Shown: one piece after another, positions 43,780 to 52,475 of the stretch
How positions within the stretch are numbered: the stretch's first letter is position 1
Layout of the letters: each line of letters begins with the position of its first letter
Notes under the pieces: model-generated
The model's input: only the letters and a program-made list of their open reading frames with translations
What the model was told of the DNA's origin: nothing
Databases searched by the model: none
Source of the DNA: Streptococcus gordonii
GTDB taxonomy: Bacteria; Bacillota; Bacilli; Lactobacillales; Streptococcaceae
Direction of reading: 5' to 3'
DNA: 64,000 bases
Assembly (NCBI RefSeq): GCF_001553855.1
Contig: NZ_LQWV01000012.1
Coordinates: forward strand, 320,875 to 384,874
Program-made: the position numbers and the translations under genes

Positions 43780-45978
43780 ATGACAAAACAAGTTTTTAAA
43801 ACCGTTTTTGCAGGTCGTGAGCTGGTAGTTGAAACCGGTCAGGTTGCAAAGCAGGCAAATGGCAGCGCCGTTGTTCGATATGGAGAAAGTACCGTTTTAA
43901 CTGCGGCAACCATGTCCAAAAAGATGGCTACTGGTGACTTTTTCCCATTGCAGGTCAACTATGAGGAAAAAATGTATGCAGCTGGGAAATATCCTGGTGG
44001 CTTTAACAAGCGCGAAGGCCGTCCGTCAACAGATGCGACTTTGACCGCCCGCTTGATTGATCGTCCGATTCGTCCTATGTTTGCGGAAGGTTTCCGCAAT
44101 GAAGTTCAGGTTATCAATACCGTTCTTTCTTATGACGAAGATGCTTCGCCTCAAATGGCTGCTATGTTCGGTAGCTCTCTGGCTCTCTCTATCTCAGATA
44201 TTCCTTTTAATGGCCCTATCGCAGGAGTTCAGGTCGGTTACGTAGACGGTGAATTCATCATCAATCCTAGCAAGGAACAAAAAGAAGTTTCGCTTTTGGA
44301 ACTGACAGTGGCTGGTACCAAAGAGGCTATCAACATGGTAGAATCTGGAGCCAAGGAACTGTCTGAAGATATCATGCTGGAAGCTCTTCTCAAAGGGCAC
44401 CAAGCGGTCAAAGAATTGATTGCTTTCCAGGAAGAAATTGTCGCAGCAGTCGGCAAGGAAAAAGCAGAAGTAGAATTGCTGCATGTTGATGAGGAACTGC
44501 AGGCAGAGATTGTCGCAGCCTACAACAGCGACTTGCAAAAGGCTGTTCAGGTTGAAGAAAAACTGGCGCGTGAAGCAGCAACTCAGGCTGTTAAAGACCA
44601 AGTCACAGCAGTCTATGAAGAGAAATACGTGGACCACGAAGAATTCGACCGTATCATGCGTGATGTGGCTGAAATCTTGGAGCAAATGGAGCATGCAGAA
44701 GTGCGGCGTTTGATTACCGAAGATAAGGTCCGTCCTGATGGTCGTAAGGTTGATGAAATCCGTCCGCTGGATGCGGAAGTGGATTACCTGCCGCGCGTGC
44801 ATGGTTCTGGTCTCTTTACTCGTGGGCAAACCCAAGCCTTGTCTGTCCTGACTCTGGCGCCAATGGGCGAAACGCAAATCGTTGACGGCTTGGATCCGGA
44901 ATACAAGAAACGCTTCATGCACCACTATAATTTCCCGCAATACTCTGTCGGGGAGACAGGCCGTTATGGTGCTCCTGGTCGTCGTGAAATTGGACACGGT
45001 GCTCTTGGGGAACGTGCCTTGGAGCAAGTCTTGCCTAGCTTGGAAGAGTTTCCTTACGCTATCCGTCTGGTAGCAGAAGTCTTGGAATCAAACGGTTCTT
45101 CCTCACAGGCCTCTATCTGTGCGGGCACTTTGGCTCTGATGGCCGGTGGTGTGCCGATTAAGGCTCCGGTTGCTGGTATTGCTATGGGCTTGATTTCAGA
45201 TGGCAGCAACTACACGGTTCTGACGGACATTCAAGGTTTGGAAGACCATTTTGGTGATATGGACTTTAAGGTGGCTGGTACTCGTGAAGGTATTACAGCT
45301 CTCCAAATGGATATCAAGATTGAAGGAATTACAGCAGAAATCCTGACAGAAGCTCTGGCTCAGGCTAAGAAAGCTCGCTTTGAAATTTTGGACTTGATTG
45401 AAGCGACGATTCCAGCTCCGCGTCCTGAGTTGGCTCCAACTGCTCCGAAAATCGATACCATCAAGATTGATGTGGACAAGATTAAGATTGTCATCGGTAA
45501 AGGTGGGGAAACCATCGATAAGATTATCGCTGAGACCGGCGTTAAGATTGACATTGATGAAGAAGGAAATGTGTCCATCTACTCTAGCGACCAAGACGCC
45601 ATTAATCGTGCCAAGGAAATCATTGCTGGCTTGGTCCGCGAAGCAAAAGTGGATGAAGTATACCATGCCAAGGTTGTTCGGATTGAGAAATTCGGTGCCT
45701 TTGTCAATCTCTTTGACAAGACAGATGCCCTAGTTCACATCTCAGAGCTGGCTTGGACTCGGACCAACAATGTCGAGGACGTCGTACAAATCGGCGATGA
45801 AGTGGATGTCAAGGTTATCAAGATTGATGCCAAAGGTCGGGTAGATGCTTCCATGAAGGCTCTTTTGCCACGTCCGCCTAAACCTGAAAAATCAGACAAG
45901 CACCATGATAAGCATCATGGTAAGGGGCATCCTCATAAGAAACATGAAGAAGCACCTCTTACTCAAACAGAAGAATAA
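43780..45978 (+). CDS. pnp: Polyribonucleotide nucleotidyltransferase (PNPase)
   Basis: 732 aa 3'-to-5' phosphorolytic exoribonuclease, trimeric, part of RNA turnover. Two RNase PH domains (about 1-220 and 310-540) flank a helical linker; [20 protein letters not shown] near 405, [18 protein letters not shown] near 437 and the [18 protein letters not shown] block near 500 carry active-site residues. KH domain near 555-615 ([15 protein letters not shown]), S1 domain near 625-693, and a His/Lys-rich tail ([17 protein letters not shown]) of unclear role that could bind metal. ATG follows AAGGAG. First gene of the pnp-cysE-cysS stretch. Confidence 0.97.
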   Translation: MTKQVFKTVFAGRELVVETGQVAKQANGSAVVRYGESTVLTAATMSKKMATGDFFPLQVNYEEKMYAAGKYPGGFNKREGRPSTDATLTARLIDRPIRPMFAEGFRNEVQVINTVLSYDEDASPQMAAMFGSSLALSISDIPFNGPIAGVQVGYVDGEFIINPSKEQKEVSLLELTVAGTKEAINMVESGAKELSEDIMLEALLKGHQAVKELIAFQEEIVAAVGKEKAEVELLHVDEELQAEIVAAYNSDLQKAVQVEEKLAREAATQAVKDQVTAVYEEKYVDHEEFDRIMRDVAEILEQMEHAEVRRLITEDKVRPDGRKVDEIRPLDAEVDYLPRVHGSGLFTRGQTQALSVLTLAPMGETQIVDGLDPEYKKRFMHHYNFPQYSVGETGRYGAPGRREIGHGALGERALEQVLPSLEEFPYAIRLVAEVLESNGSSSQASICAGTLALMAGGVPIKAPVAGIAMGLISDGSNYTVLTDIQGLEDHFGDMDFKVAGTREGITALQMDIKIEGITAEILTEALAQAKKARFEILDLIEATIPAPRPELAPTAPKIDTIKIDVDKIKIVIGKGGETIDKIIAETGVKIDIDEEGNVSIYSSDQDAINRAKEIIAGLVREAKVDEVYHAKVVRIEKFGAFVNLFDKTDALVHISELAWTRTNNVEDVVQIGDEVDVKVIKIDAKGRVDASMKALLPRPPKPEKSDKHHDKHHGKGHPHKKHEEAPLTQTEE

Positions 45979-45984
45979 AAGACA

Positions 45985-46044
45985 AACAAGGAGTAGTAGG
46001 GCTCAGTTGCGTTGCAATTCTTGGGCCAGCTCCCTTGTTTTTTA
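45985..46044 (+). terminator. Terminator/attenuator between pnp and cysE
   Basis: AACAAGGAG near 45985 pairs with CTCCCTTGTT near 46031-46040, with an inner arm GGGCTC/GGGCC, followed by TTTTTAC. The loop is large, so it may only partly stop transcription. Confidence 0.6.
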
Positions 46045-46064
46045 CATCAAGAAAGGAGAAGAAG

Positions 46065-46682
46065 ATGGGATGGTGGAAAGAAACCATTGATATTGTAAAA
46101 GAAAATGATCCAGCAGCTCGAAATTCTCTGGAAGTCCTCCTGACTTATCCAGGTATTAAAGCTTTGGCAGCTCATCGTCTTTCTCATTTTTTGTGGAAGC
46201 ATGGTTTTAAGTTATTAGCAAGAATGCACAGTCAATTCTGGCGTTTTTGGACCCAGATAGAGATTCACCCTGGAGCCCAGATTGAATCAGGTGTCTTTAT
46301 TGACCACGGCAGTGGTCTAGTGATTGGAGAGACAGCTGTTGTGGAGAAGGGGGCTATGCTATACCACGGTGTTACCTTAGGTGGTACAGGAAAAGATACG
46401 GGCAAACGTCATCCGACTGTCCGAGAAGGGGCGCTGATTTCGGCCCACGCTCAGGTGATTGGCCCTATTGAAATTGGAGAGAAAGCCAAAGTTGGGGCGG
46501 GTGCAGTGGTTGTATCTGATGTGCCTAGTGATGTGACGGTGGTCGGAGTTCCAGCTAAAATTGTCCGTGTCCACGGCGAGAAGGACGAGCCAACTATCCA
46601 TGAAGTAGAAGAAAAACGAGAATATTATTTAGACAAACTAGAGCATGCCCGTGAGGCCAGCCACCATTCATCAAGTCTGTAG
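46065..46682 (+). CDS. cysE: Serine O-acetyltransferase
   Basis: 205 aa. CysE makes O-acetylserine from serine and acetyl-CoA, the committed step to cysteine. Start at ATG 46065 after AAAGGAG. The helical N-terminus DPAARNSLEVLLTYPGIKALAAHRLSH is typical, followed by left-handed beta-helix hexapeptides: IEIHPGAQIE, FIDHGSGLVIGET, YHGVTLGGTGK with the catalytic His, and VGAGAVVV. It lies between pnp and cysS, a conserved streptococcal order that also links cysteine supply to Cys-tRNA. Confidence 0.96.
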   Translation: MGWWKETIDIVKENDPAARNSLEVLLTYPGIKALAAHRLSHFLWKHGFKLLARMHSQFWRFWTQIEIHPGAQIESGVFIDHGSGLVIGETAVVEKGAMLYHGVTLGGTGKDTGKRHPTVREGALISAHAQVIGPIEIGEKAKVGAGAVVVSDVPSDVTVVGVPAKIVRVHGEKDEPTIHEVEEKREYYLDKLEHAREASHHSSSL

Positions 46683-46727
46683 AAAAGGGCAAAGTTATCG
46701 AGGTGAAGTATGACAGGAGGAACCGAC

Positions 46728-46928
46728 ATGTCAGATTTATCAGATGCTATTTTGACCCAAGTAGTCCTTGAACTGAAAGAAGGTTTGGACGGTCCCACCA
46801 AGGAGCGCTTTACAAAACTGCCGCTTAGCCACCAGCGCGAATGGGCTCGCTATATCAGTGAAGCCAAAAAAGATGAGACCAAGCTGCGTCGCATAGAAAA
46901 GATGAAGCTGGATTTGCTGGAGCCTTAA
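46728..46928 (+). CDS. Small YdeI/OmdA-like domain protein
   Basis: 66 aa from ATG 46728 behind AGGAGG. KLPLSHQREWARYISEAKKDE, then the LRRIEKM pattern, match the helical C-terminal domain of YdeI/OmpD-associated proteins (bacteriocin-protection type). No catalytic residues. It is the third gene of the cys block, 13 bp before a nucleoside-phosphorylase gene. Function unknown. Confidence 0.75.
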   Translation: MSDLSDAILTQVVLELKEGLDGPTKERFTKLPLSHQREWARYISEAKKDETKLRRIEKMKLDLLEP

Positions 46929-46941
46929 AGAAAGAGAAGTT

Positions 46942-47706
46942 ATGCTATTAGAGGAATTTGAAGATGTAGCAGCAGTTATTGAGCCAACTGAAAAGCCTGT
47001 CCATGACAAGGGTGAGGTATGCGAAACCATCATCCTGTCCTTTAATGGCGAAATTCTGAAACGTTTGATTGAGTCAGAAGAAGTCTATCCAGGAGGCTAT
47101 TTGAAAAGCATAAACGGCCAGCATCCATGGTATATTTACCGCCAAGGACCTAGCAAGCTAGCAGTTATGTTGGCTCCAATTGGGGCTCCCATGATAGTTG
47201 GCCAACTGGAGGAGTTGGCGGCCAGAGGCTTCAAAAATTTCATCATTCTAGGTTCCTGTGGTGTTTTGGACCGCTCAATTGAGGCGGATAAGATCATCCT
47301 GCCAGCTGCTGCTTTGCGAGATGAAGGGACTAGCTATCACTATGCCCCACCGGGTGATGAAGTCGCCTATGATGAGTCTCTGCTAATCGAGCTGGAAGCT
47401 ACCTTTGACAAGCACGATATCGAGCATATCCGCACCAAGTCTTGGACGACCGATGCCTTTTATCGGGAAACGCCTGATAAGGTCAAGCGTCGCTTGGCTG
47501 CTGGAGCCAAAGTGGTGGACATGGAAGCTTCGGGTATCATGGCTTGGAGTCAATTTCGCAAGAGTAAAGTCTATCAGTTTTTCTACACAGCTGACTATGT
47601 GGATCATCATAACCGAACCTGGGATGTCCGCCATGAAGAGCGGAAAGCTGATGCCATGACTTTTTTCACTATCGCTTTGACAATAGCAAAGGAACTAGAA
47701 AGGTAA
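46942..47706 (+). CDS. Nucleoside phosphorylase family protein
   Basis: 254 aa of the PNP/UDP phosphorylase superfamily, splitting nucleosides with phosphate. APIGAPMIVGQLEEL, the phosphate-loop-like ILGSCGVLDRSI near residue 110, and VVDMEASGIMAW near 190 with the ribose-binding Glu are in order. YHYAPPGDEV near 133 lines the base site. It resembles uridine phosphorylase more than purine enzymes, but specificity is not certain. ATG follows AAAGAGAAG. It overlaps nothing; a reductase gene starts 8 bp on. Confidence 0.85.
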   Translation: MLLEEFEDVAAVIEPTEKPVHDKGEVCETIILSFNGEILKRLIESEEVYPGGYLKSINGQHPWYIYRQGPSKLAVMLAPIGAPMIVGQLEELAARGFKNFIILGSCGVLDRSIEADKIILPAAALRDEGTSYHYAPPGDEVAYDESLLIELEATFDKHDIEHIRTKSWTTDAFYRETPDKVKRRLAAGAKVVDMEASGIMAWSQFRKSKVYQFFYTADYVDHHNRTWDVRHEERKADAMTFFTIALTIAKELER

Positions 47707-47714
47707 CTACAAGA

Positions 47715-48236
47715 ATGGCAGTATATTTTTACGGCTGTATCACCATGGATGGCTACTTGGCAGACAGCCAGCACAGGATAGACTGGCTGCATCAGCTTGG
47801 TTCTGTAGAGGATACAGGCTATGATGACTTTTACAGGCAAATGGATATCACCATCATGGGCAAGCGGACCTTTGAGGAAATCCAAGATTTGCAAGATGTA
47901 GAAAGTTTTTATCAAGCTACGGAAAACTATGTCTTTACGCATGATAGGCACCTGCCTGTCAGCAATTACCAGCCAGTAGCTGGGGATGTGGTGGACTTTG
48001 TTCACCAGATTGACAAGGGCAAAAATGTCTTTGTGATTGGTGGTAATTCCTTGGTAGGACCGCTCTTGGATGCGGATCTTTTCGACCACCTCATTATTCA
48101 GATAGCGCCCCTTATCCTAGGAAAGGGGGTTCCCCTCTTTACCCAAGAGGAAGGGCAGCGCTTTTACCAACTGGATAGCCTCAGACAATTTGGCCCTTTT
48201 GCAGAGCTGGTTTTCAGCCGAAAAAGTCAGAAATAG
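47715..48236 (+). CDS. Dihydrofolate reductase family (RibD C-terminal-like) protein
   Basis: 173 aa of the DHFR/RibD-C fold. VYFYGCITMDGYLADSQHR replaces the usual LxxSLDGxIA start, followed by TIMGKRTFEEI, and FVIGGNSLVGPLLDADLFDHLIIQ with the NADPH-binding GG. Such proteins reduce pterin- or riboflavin-like substrates; this one is not FolA itself. It sits 8 bp after the phosphorylase gene and 17 bp before cysS, in one operon. Confidence 0.83.
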   Translation: MAVYFYGCITMDGYLADSQHRIDWLHQLGSVEDTGYDDFYRQMDITIMGKRTFEEIQDLQDVESFYQATENYVFTHDRHLPVSNYQPVAGDVVDFVHQIDKGKNVFVIGGNSLVGPLLDADLFDHLIIQIAPLILGKGVPLFTQEEGQRFYQLDSLRQFGPFAELVFSRKSQK

Positions 48237-48253
48237 AGAAGGGAGTGGACCGC

Positions 48254-49597
48254 ATGATTAAAATTTACGACACCATGACCCGCAGCCTACGTGAATTTGT
48301 GCCCATTGAAGAGGGCAAGGTTCGCATGTATGTCTGCGGTCCGACGGTTTATAACTATATCCATGTCGGCAATGCCCGCTCAACAGTAGCTTTTGACACA
48401 GTTCGTCGCTATTTTGAGTATCGGGGCTACGAAGTTGCCTACATTTCCAACTTTACAGATGTAGATGATAAGATTATCCATCGCGCCAAGGAAGAAGGCA
48501 TCACACCAAAAGAAGTGGCTGATAAGTATATCGCAGCTTTTCGCGAGGATGTCTCAGCTCTGGGTGTAAAACCTGCGACTCGTCATCCGCGGGTGGTGGA
48601 GTTTATGGCTGACATCATCCGTTTTGTTGAGGACTTGGTTGACAAAGGCTACGCCTATGAGTCAGAGGGCGATGTCTACTTCCGCGTGGAAAAGTCTCAC
48701 AATTATGCCAAGTTAGCCAATAAAACCTTGGAAGATTTGGAGCTGGGTGCTTCAGGTCGTACCGATGAAGAAACGGCTCGCAAGGAAAATCCTGTAGACT
48801 TTGCCCTTTGGAAAGCTGCAAAACCAGGCGAGATTTCCTGGGACAGTCCTTGGGGACCTGGTCGTCCGGGCTGGCATATCGAGTGTTCGGTCATGTCAAC
48901 AGAGATTTTGGGCGATACTATTGATATCCACGGTGGTGGAGCCGACCTTGAGTTTCCGCATCACACCAATGAAATCGCCCAATCAGAAGCCAAGACTGGT
49001 CAGACTTTTGCCAACTACTGGATGCATAATGGCTTTGTCAACATTGACGATGTTAAGATGTCCAAGTCCTTAGGTAATTTTATCACTGTTCACGATGCCC
49101 TGAAGACCATTGATGGTCAGGTGCTGCGTTTCTTCTTTGCTACCCAGCATTACCGCAAGCCCATTAATTTCACGGAAAAAGCAGTTCATGATGCAGCGAC
49201 CAATCTTAAGTATTTGAAGAATACCTATGAGCAGCCTTTCACGGGTCAGGCAGACTCTGATCAGCTGCAAGCCTTTCTGGATAAATTCACCGCTGCTATG
49301 GACGAAGATTTCAATGCAGCCAATGGTATCACGGTTGTCTTCGAGTTAGCCAAGTGGATCAATTCTGGCAATTACACCGCTGAAGTTAAGGCAGCCTTTG
49401 CCAAGCTCTTAGAAGTTTTTGGTATTGCTTTTGTAGAAGAAGTTTTGGACGCAGACATTGAGCGCTTGATTGAGGAACGCCAAGTAGCGCGTGCCAATCG
49501 TGACTTTGCGACTGCAGACCGTATTCGAGATGACTTGGCCGCTCAGGGTATCAAGCTTTTGGATACTAAGGACGGAGTGAGGTGGACCCGTGACTGA
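48254..49597 (+). CDS. cysS: Cysteinyl-tRNA synthetase
   Basis: 447 aa class I synthetase. Start at ATG 48254 after GGGAG. Zinc-site Cys in MYVCGPTVYNYIH, HIGH motif as HVGNA near residue 37, GRPGWHIECSVM near 208, the zinc ligands in HGGGADLEFPHH near 232, and KMSKSLGN near 267. The C-terminal DALR-like region ends DTKDGVRWTRD. Complete and canonical. The mrnC start overlaps its last codons by 8 bp, a coupling conserved in Firmicutes. Confidence 0.97.
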   Translation: MIKIYDTMTRSLREFVPIEEGKVRMYVCGPTVYNYIHVGNARSTVAFDTVRRYFEYRGYEVAYISNFTDVDDKIIHRAKEEGITPKEVADKYIAAFREDVSALGVKPATRHPRVVEFMADIIRFVEDLVDKGYAYESEGDVYFRVEKSHNYAKLANKTLEDLELGASGRTDEETARKENPVDFALWKAAKPGEISWDSPWGPGRPGWHIECSVMSTEILGDTIDIHGGGADLEFPHHTNEIAQSEAKTGQTFANYWMHNGFVNIDDVKMSKSLGNFITVHDALKTIDGQVLRFFFATQHYRKPINFTEKAVHDAATNLKYLKNTYEQPFTGQADSDQLQAFLDKFTAAMDEDFNAANGITVVFELAKWINSGNYTAEVKAAFAKLLEVFGIAFVEEVLDADIERLIEERQVARANRDFATADRIRDDLAAQGIKLLDTKDGVRWTRD

Positions 49598-49994
49598 TGT
49601 CAACCTGATTAACGGTATTGCCCTCGCCTTTGAGGGAGATGCTGTCTACTCCATGTATATAAGACGTCACCTGATTTTTCAGGGATTGACCAAGCCCAAT
49701 CAGCTGCATAGGGAAGCGACCAAGTACGTTTCTGCCAAGGCTCAGGCTAATCTCATCTCTCTCATGCTGGAAGAAGGGATTCTGACGGAGAAGGAAGAGG
49801 ATATCTACAAGCGTGGCCGCAATGCCAACAGCCACACCAAGGCTAAGAATGCGGATATTGTTACCTACCGCATGTCTACAGGATTTGAAGCAGTCATGGG
49901 CTACCTGCATATGACTGGAGCAATCGAACGCTTAGAAGAATTAATTGACTGGTGTGTCAAACGAGTGGAGGAAGCTACTCATGAAAACAAATGA
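49590..49994 (+). CDS. mrnC: Mini-ribonuclease III
   Basis: 134 aa dimeric RNase III catalytic domain without a dsRNA-binding domain; trims the ends of 23S rRNA precursor. The acidic signature is in ALAFEGDAVYSMYIRRHL near residue 10, and ATKYVSAKAQA and FEAVMGYLHM (second acidic motif) follow. RGRNANSHTKAKNADI is diagnostic for MrnC. Start is GTG 49590, inside the cysS 3' end. Confidence 0.95.
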   Translation: MTDVNLINGIALAFEGDAVYSMYIRRHLIFQGLTKPNQLHREATKYVSAKAQANLISLMLEEGILTEKEEDIYKRGRNANSHTKAKNADIVTYRMSTGFEAVMGYLHMTGAIERLEELIDWCVKRVEEATHENK

Positions 49995-50856
49995 ATTGCT
50001 GGCTTTATTTCCAAAGGCTAGTCTACAAGATAAACCCAGTCAAGATAGCCAGAAAGTCTCGCTTCGTCTTGATCGGCAACATTGGCTAGTTTTGGCGACA
50101 GAAGATTTAACAGATCGAGAACAGCAACTGCTTACTCTGCTGACAGAAAAAGAGTCCGTTTTTTCACAAAATCCCTGGTATAGGTATTTAGTATCTGAGT
50201 CTGAAGAAACGCTCCCCCATGAGGTTGAGACGCTACAGTTCATTCATTGTCACCTTTTTCATTATGAGGCAGAATCTATTTCGGCCTGGCTAGATATGAT
50301 GCGAACTCTTTTGACCAATAAAATCGCTTATTTTCAGACTAGCCCGCAAGACTATATTTTTGTTCTTGATCAGGGGCAACAATTGGCCGTTAAAGATTTG
50401 CTGAGGGATGTCTTGTCAGCTGTTGAATATGACTTTAACCTGCGTTTGGCTGTTTTGATTGGACAAGTCTGGCCCAGATCGGTGAAAGACGAGTTGCCAC
50501 AACTCTATCAAGCTGAGAACAACCTCTTCACTCAATGGTTGAATCGCTATCAGCAGTCTTTGGTTTTACCTTTCTCACAGCTCTTTTTATGGGGCTTAGA
50601 CGAGGCTAAGGACACTCTTCTTCCTTTGAAGAAGAAACTGCATCAGCTTATAGAGGGGCAAGAGCAATTAACCGAGATTATCTTAGCCTTGTGGGAAAAT
50701 GGAGCAGTTGTGACCAAGGCAGCTCAGCAACTTTATATTCATCGGAATACTCTCCAATATCGTTTGGATAAGTGGGAGGAGTTGACAGGCTTGCAGTTAA
50801 AAGAGTTGACGGATTTATCACTCTGTTACCATATCATTTTGAAAGATTTATTTTGA
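49981..50856 (+). CDS. PucR/CdaR-type helix-turn-helix regulator
   Basis: 291 aa from ATG 49981, with GGAGG 9 nt upstream and a 14-bp overlap with mrnC. The C-terminal 60 residues, LWENGAVVTKAAQQLYIHRNTLQYRLDKWEELTG, are the PucR HTH. The N-terminal 220 residues are helical with no clear ligand-binding signature. The next gene is msmK, so a role in sugar-transport control is plausible but not shown. A perfect-stem terminator follows it. Confidence 0.82.
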   Translation: MKTNELLALFPKASLQDKPSQDSQKVSLRLDRQHWLVLATEDLTDREQQLLTLLTEKESVFSQNPWYRYLVSESEETLPHEVETLQFIHCHLFHYEAESISAWLDMMRTLLTNKIAYFQTSPQDYIFVLDQGQQLAVKDLLRDVLSAVEYDFNLRLAVLIGQVWPRSVKDELPQLYQAENNLFTQWLNRYQQSLVLPFSQLFLWGLDEAKDTLLPLKKKLHQLIEGQEQLTEIILALWENGAVVTKAAQQLYIHRNTLQYRLDKWEELTGLQLKELTDLSLCYHIILKDLF

Positions 50857-50890
50857 TGTTTTGTGCAGGCTGCACAAAACATTTTTTTTA
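50856..50890 (+). terminator. Terminator before msmK
   Basis: ATGTTTTGTGCA (50856-50867) and TGCACAAAACAT (50871-50882): 12-bp perfect stem, 3-nt loop, then TTTTTTATTTT. It starts at the last base of the regulator stop codon. Confidence 0.9.
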
Positions 50891-50914
50891 TTTTAGGCAG
50901 TTTGCCATAGCATT

Positions 50915-50936
50915 GTAGAACGCTTTCAAATATAAT
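50915..50936 (+). promoter_or_regulatory. msmK -10 region with overlapping cre
   Basis: TATAAT at 50931-50936 with no good -35 at 17 bp. GTAGAACGCTTTCA (50915-50928) matches the cre consensus at 12 of 14 including the central CG and lies between -35 and -10, so CcpA repression of msmK is plausible. Confidence 0.5.
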
Positions 50937-50964
50937 AAGAGTATAAATTTAAAAGGAGCCTATT

Positions 50965-52095
50965 ATGGTAGAATTAAACCTAAAAAATATTTACAAGAAA
51001 TATCCAAATAGTGAACACTATTCTGTTGAAGATTTCAACTTGGAAATTCAAGACAAAGAATTTATCGTATTTGTAGGACCTTCAGGATGTGGTAAGTCTA
51101 CAACTCTTCGTATGATTGCTGGACTTGAAGACATCACAGAAGGCGAATGTTCAATTGACGGCCGAGTTGTTAACGATGTGGCACCAAAAGATCGTGATAT
51201 TGCCATGGTTTTCCAAAACTATGCCCTATACCCTCACATGACTGTATACGACAACATGGCCTTTGGTTTGAAATTGCGTAAATACAGTAAAGATGATATT
51301 GACAAACGTGTTCAAGAAGCTGCTGAAATCCTTGGTTTGAAAGAATTCTTGGACCGTAAACCAGCTGACCTTTCAGGTGGTCAACGTCAACGTGTTGCCA
51401 TGGGACGTGCTATTGTCCGTGATGCAAAAGTATTCTTGATGGACGAGCCTTTGTCAAACTTGGATGCAAAACTTCGTGTATCCATGCGTGCTGAAATCGC
51501 TAAAATCCACCGTCGTATCGGAGCAACAACTATCTACGTAACACACGACCAAACAGAAGCGATGACTTTGGCTGACCGTATTGTTATCATGTCAGCAACT
51601 AAGAATCCATCAGGAACTGGTACAATTGGTCGCGTAGAGCAAGTTGGTACACCACAAGAACTTTACAAACACCCTGTCAATAAATTTGTTGCCGGCTTTA
51701 TCGGAAGCCCAGCTATGAACTTCATCAATGTGAAGCTTGAAGGCAACGAGATCGTTACTGAAGGTGTAAGATTGAAAGTGCCAGAAGGGATCTTGAAAGT
51801 TCTGAAAGAAAAAGGCTACGAAGGTAAAGAATTGATTTTTGGTATCCGTCCAGAAGATATCAATACAGAGCCTGCTTTCCTTGAAACTTTCCCTGACTCA
51901 GTAGTACACGCAACAATCTCTGTATCAGAGTTGCTTGGTTCAGAATCTCACTTGTACTGCCAAGTTGGTAAAAACGAATTTATCGCAAAAGTAGATGCAC
52001 GTGACTACTTGCAAACAGGTGCAGGAATCGATCTTGGATTTGACTTGAACAAAGCGCACTTCTTCGATAAAGAAACTGAAAAAACAGTTTATTAA
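50965..52095 (+). CDS. msmK: Multiple-sugar ABC transporter ATP-binding protein
   Basis: 376 aa MalK/UgpC-type ATPase. Walker A GPSGCGKST near residue 36, Q-loop VFQNYALYPHMTVYDN, signature LSGGQRQRVAMGRA near 135, Walker B VFLMDEPLSNLDA and the H-loop in YVTHDQTEA. A C-terminal TOBE/OB region (FGIRPEDI) follows. In streptococci MsmK is a shared ATPase energising several carbohydrate importers whose permeases lie elsewhere; no permease gene adjoins it, consistent with that. Has its own terminator. Confidence 0.94.
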   Translation: MVELNLKNIYKKYPNSEHYSVEDFNLEIQDKEFIVFVGPSGCGKSTTLRMIAGLEDITEGECSIDGRVVNDVAPKDRDIAMVFQNYALYPHMTVYDNMAFGLKLRKYSKDDIDKRVQEAAEILGLKEFLDRKPADLSGGQRQRVAMGRAIVRDAKVFLMDEPLSNLDAKLRVSMRAEIAKIHRRIGATTIYVTHDQTEAMTLADRIVIMSATKNPSGTGTIGRVEQVGTPQELYKHPVNKFVAGFIGSPAMNFINVKLEGNEIVTEGVRLKVPEGILKVLKEKGYEGKELIFGIRPEDINTEPAFLETFPDSVVHATISVSELLGSESHLYCQVGKNEFIAKVDARDYLQTGAGIDLGFDLNKAHFFDKETEKTVY

Positions 52096-52126
52096 TGTTT
52101 TCTACAATGAAGAAAATTTAGTTATC

Positions 52127-52160
52127 AAAAACGAGCTTGGACATCCATGCTCGTTTTTTT
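52127..52160 (+). terminator. Terminator of msmK
   Basis: AACGAGC pairs with GCTCGTT over a 12-nt loop, followed by TTTTTCTG. Farther on, 52166-52410 is gene-free and holds the hairpins AACCTC/GAGGTT (about 52199-52219) and AGATGAGGAG/CTTCTCATCT (about 52286-52310) of unknown purpose. Confidence 0.8.
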
Positions 52161-52416
52161 CTGTCAAGATTTATCAATCCATACTTGATAGGCTCAAAAC
52201 CTCATAGTTGAAGAGGTTATTTTTATAAGTGATAGCAAATGAACTTTGGGAAATATGAATTTGTTCTTCGAAGTTATTTCATTAGAGATGAGGAGCTTCA
52301 CTTCTCATCTTCAAGGATAAGATAAATGAATCTTTCTCACAATCTATTAATTGCTACTAGCTCACACTGTTGAATAAAGAAATATTGTTTAAAACTTGAA
52401 AAAAACCAGAAAACTG

Positions 52417-52445
52417 TTGACATGTTTTCTGAAAAAGAGTAAAAT
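52417..52445 (+). promoter_or_regulatory. Promoter of the KimA-type gene
   Basis: TTGACA (52417-52422), 17 bp, TAAAAT (52440-52445). The leader is about 25 nt, leaving no room for a c-di-AMP riboswitch. Confidence 0.78.
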
Positions 52446-52475
52446 AGCCCTTATTTTTTAATTGAGGAGGAACTT

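Noticed and set aside
44194..45027. 277-codon ORF antisense to pnp
   Set aside because: Cys/Phe-rich translation without motifs, fully inside the strongly conserved pnp gene on the other strand; a shadow frame.
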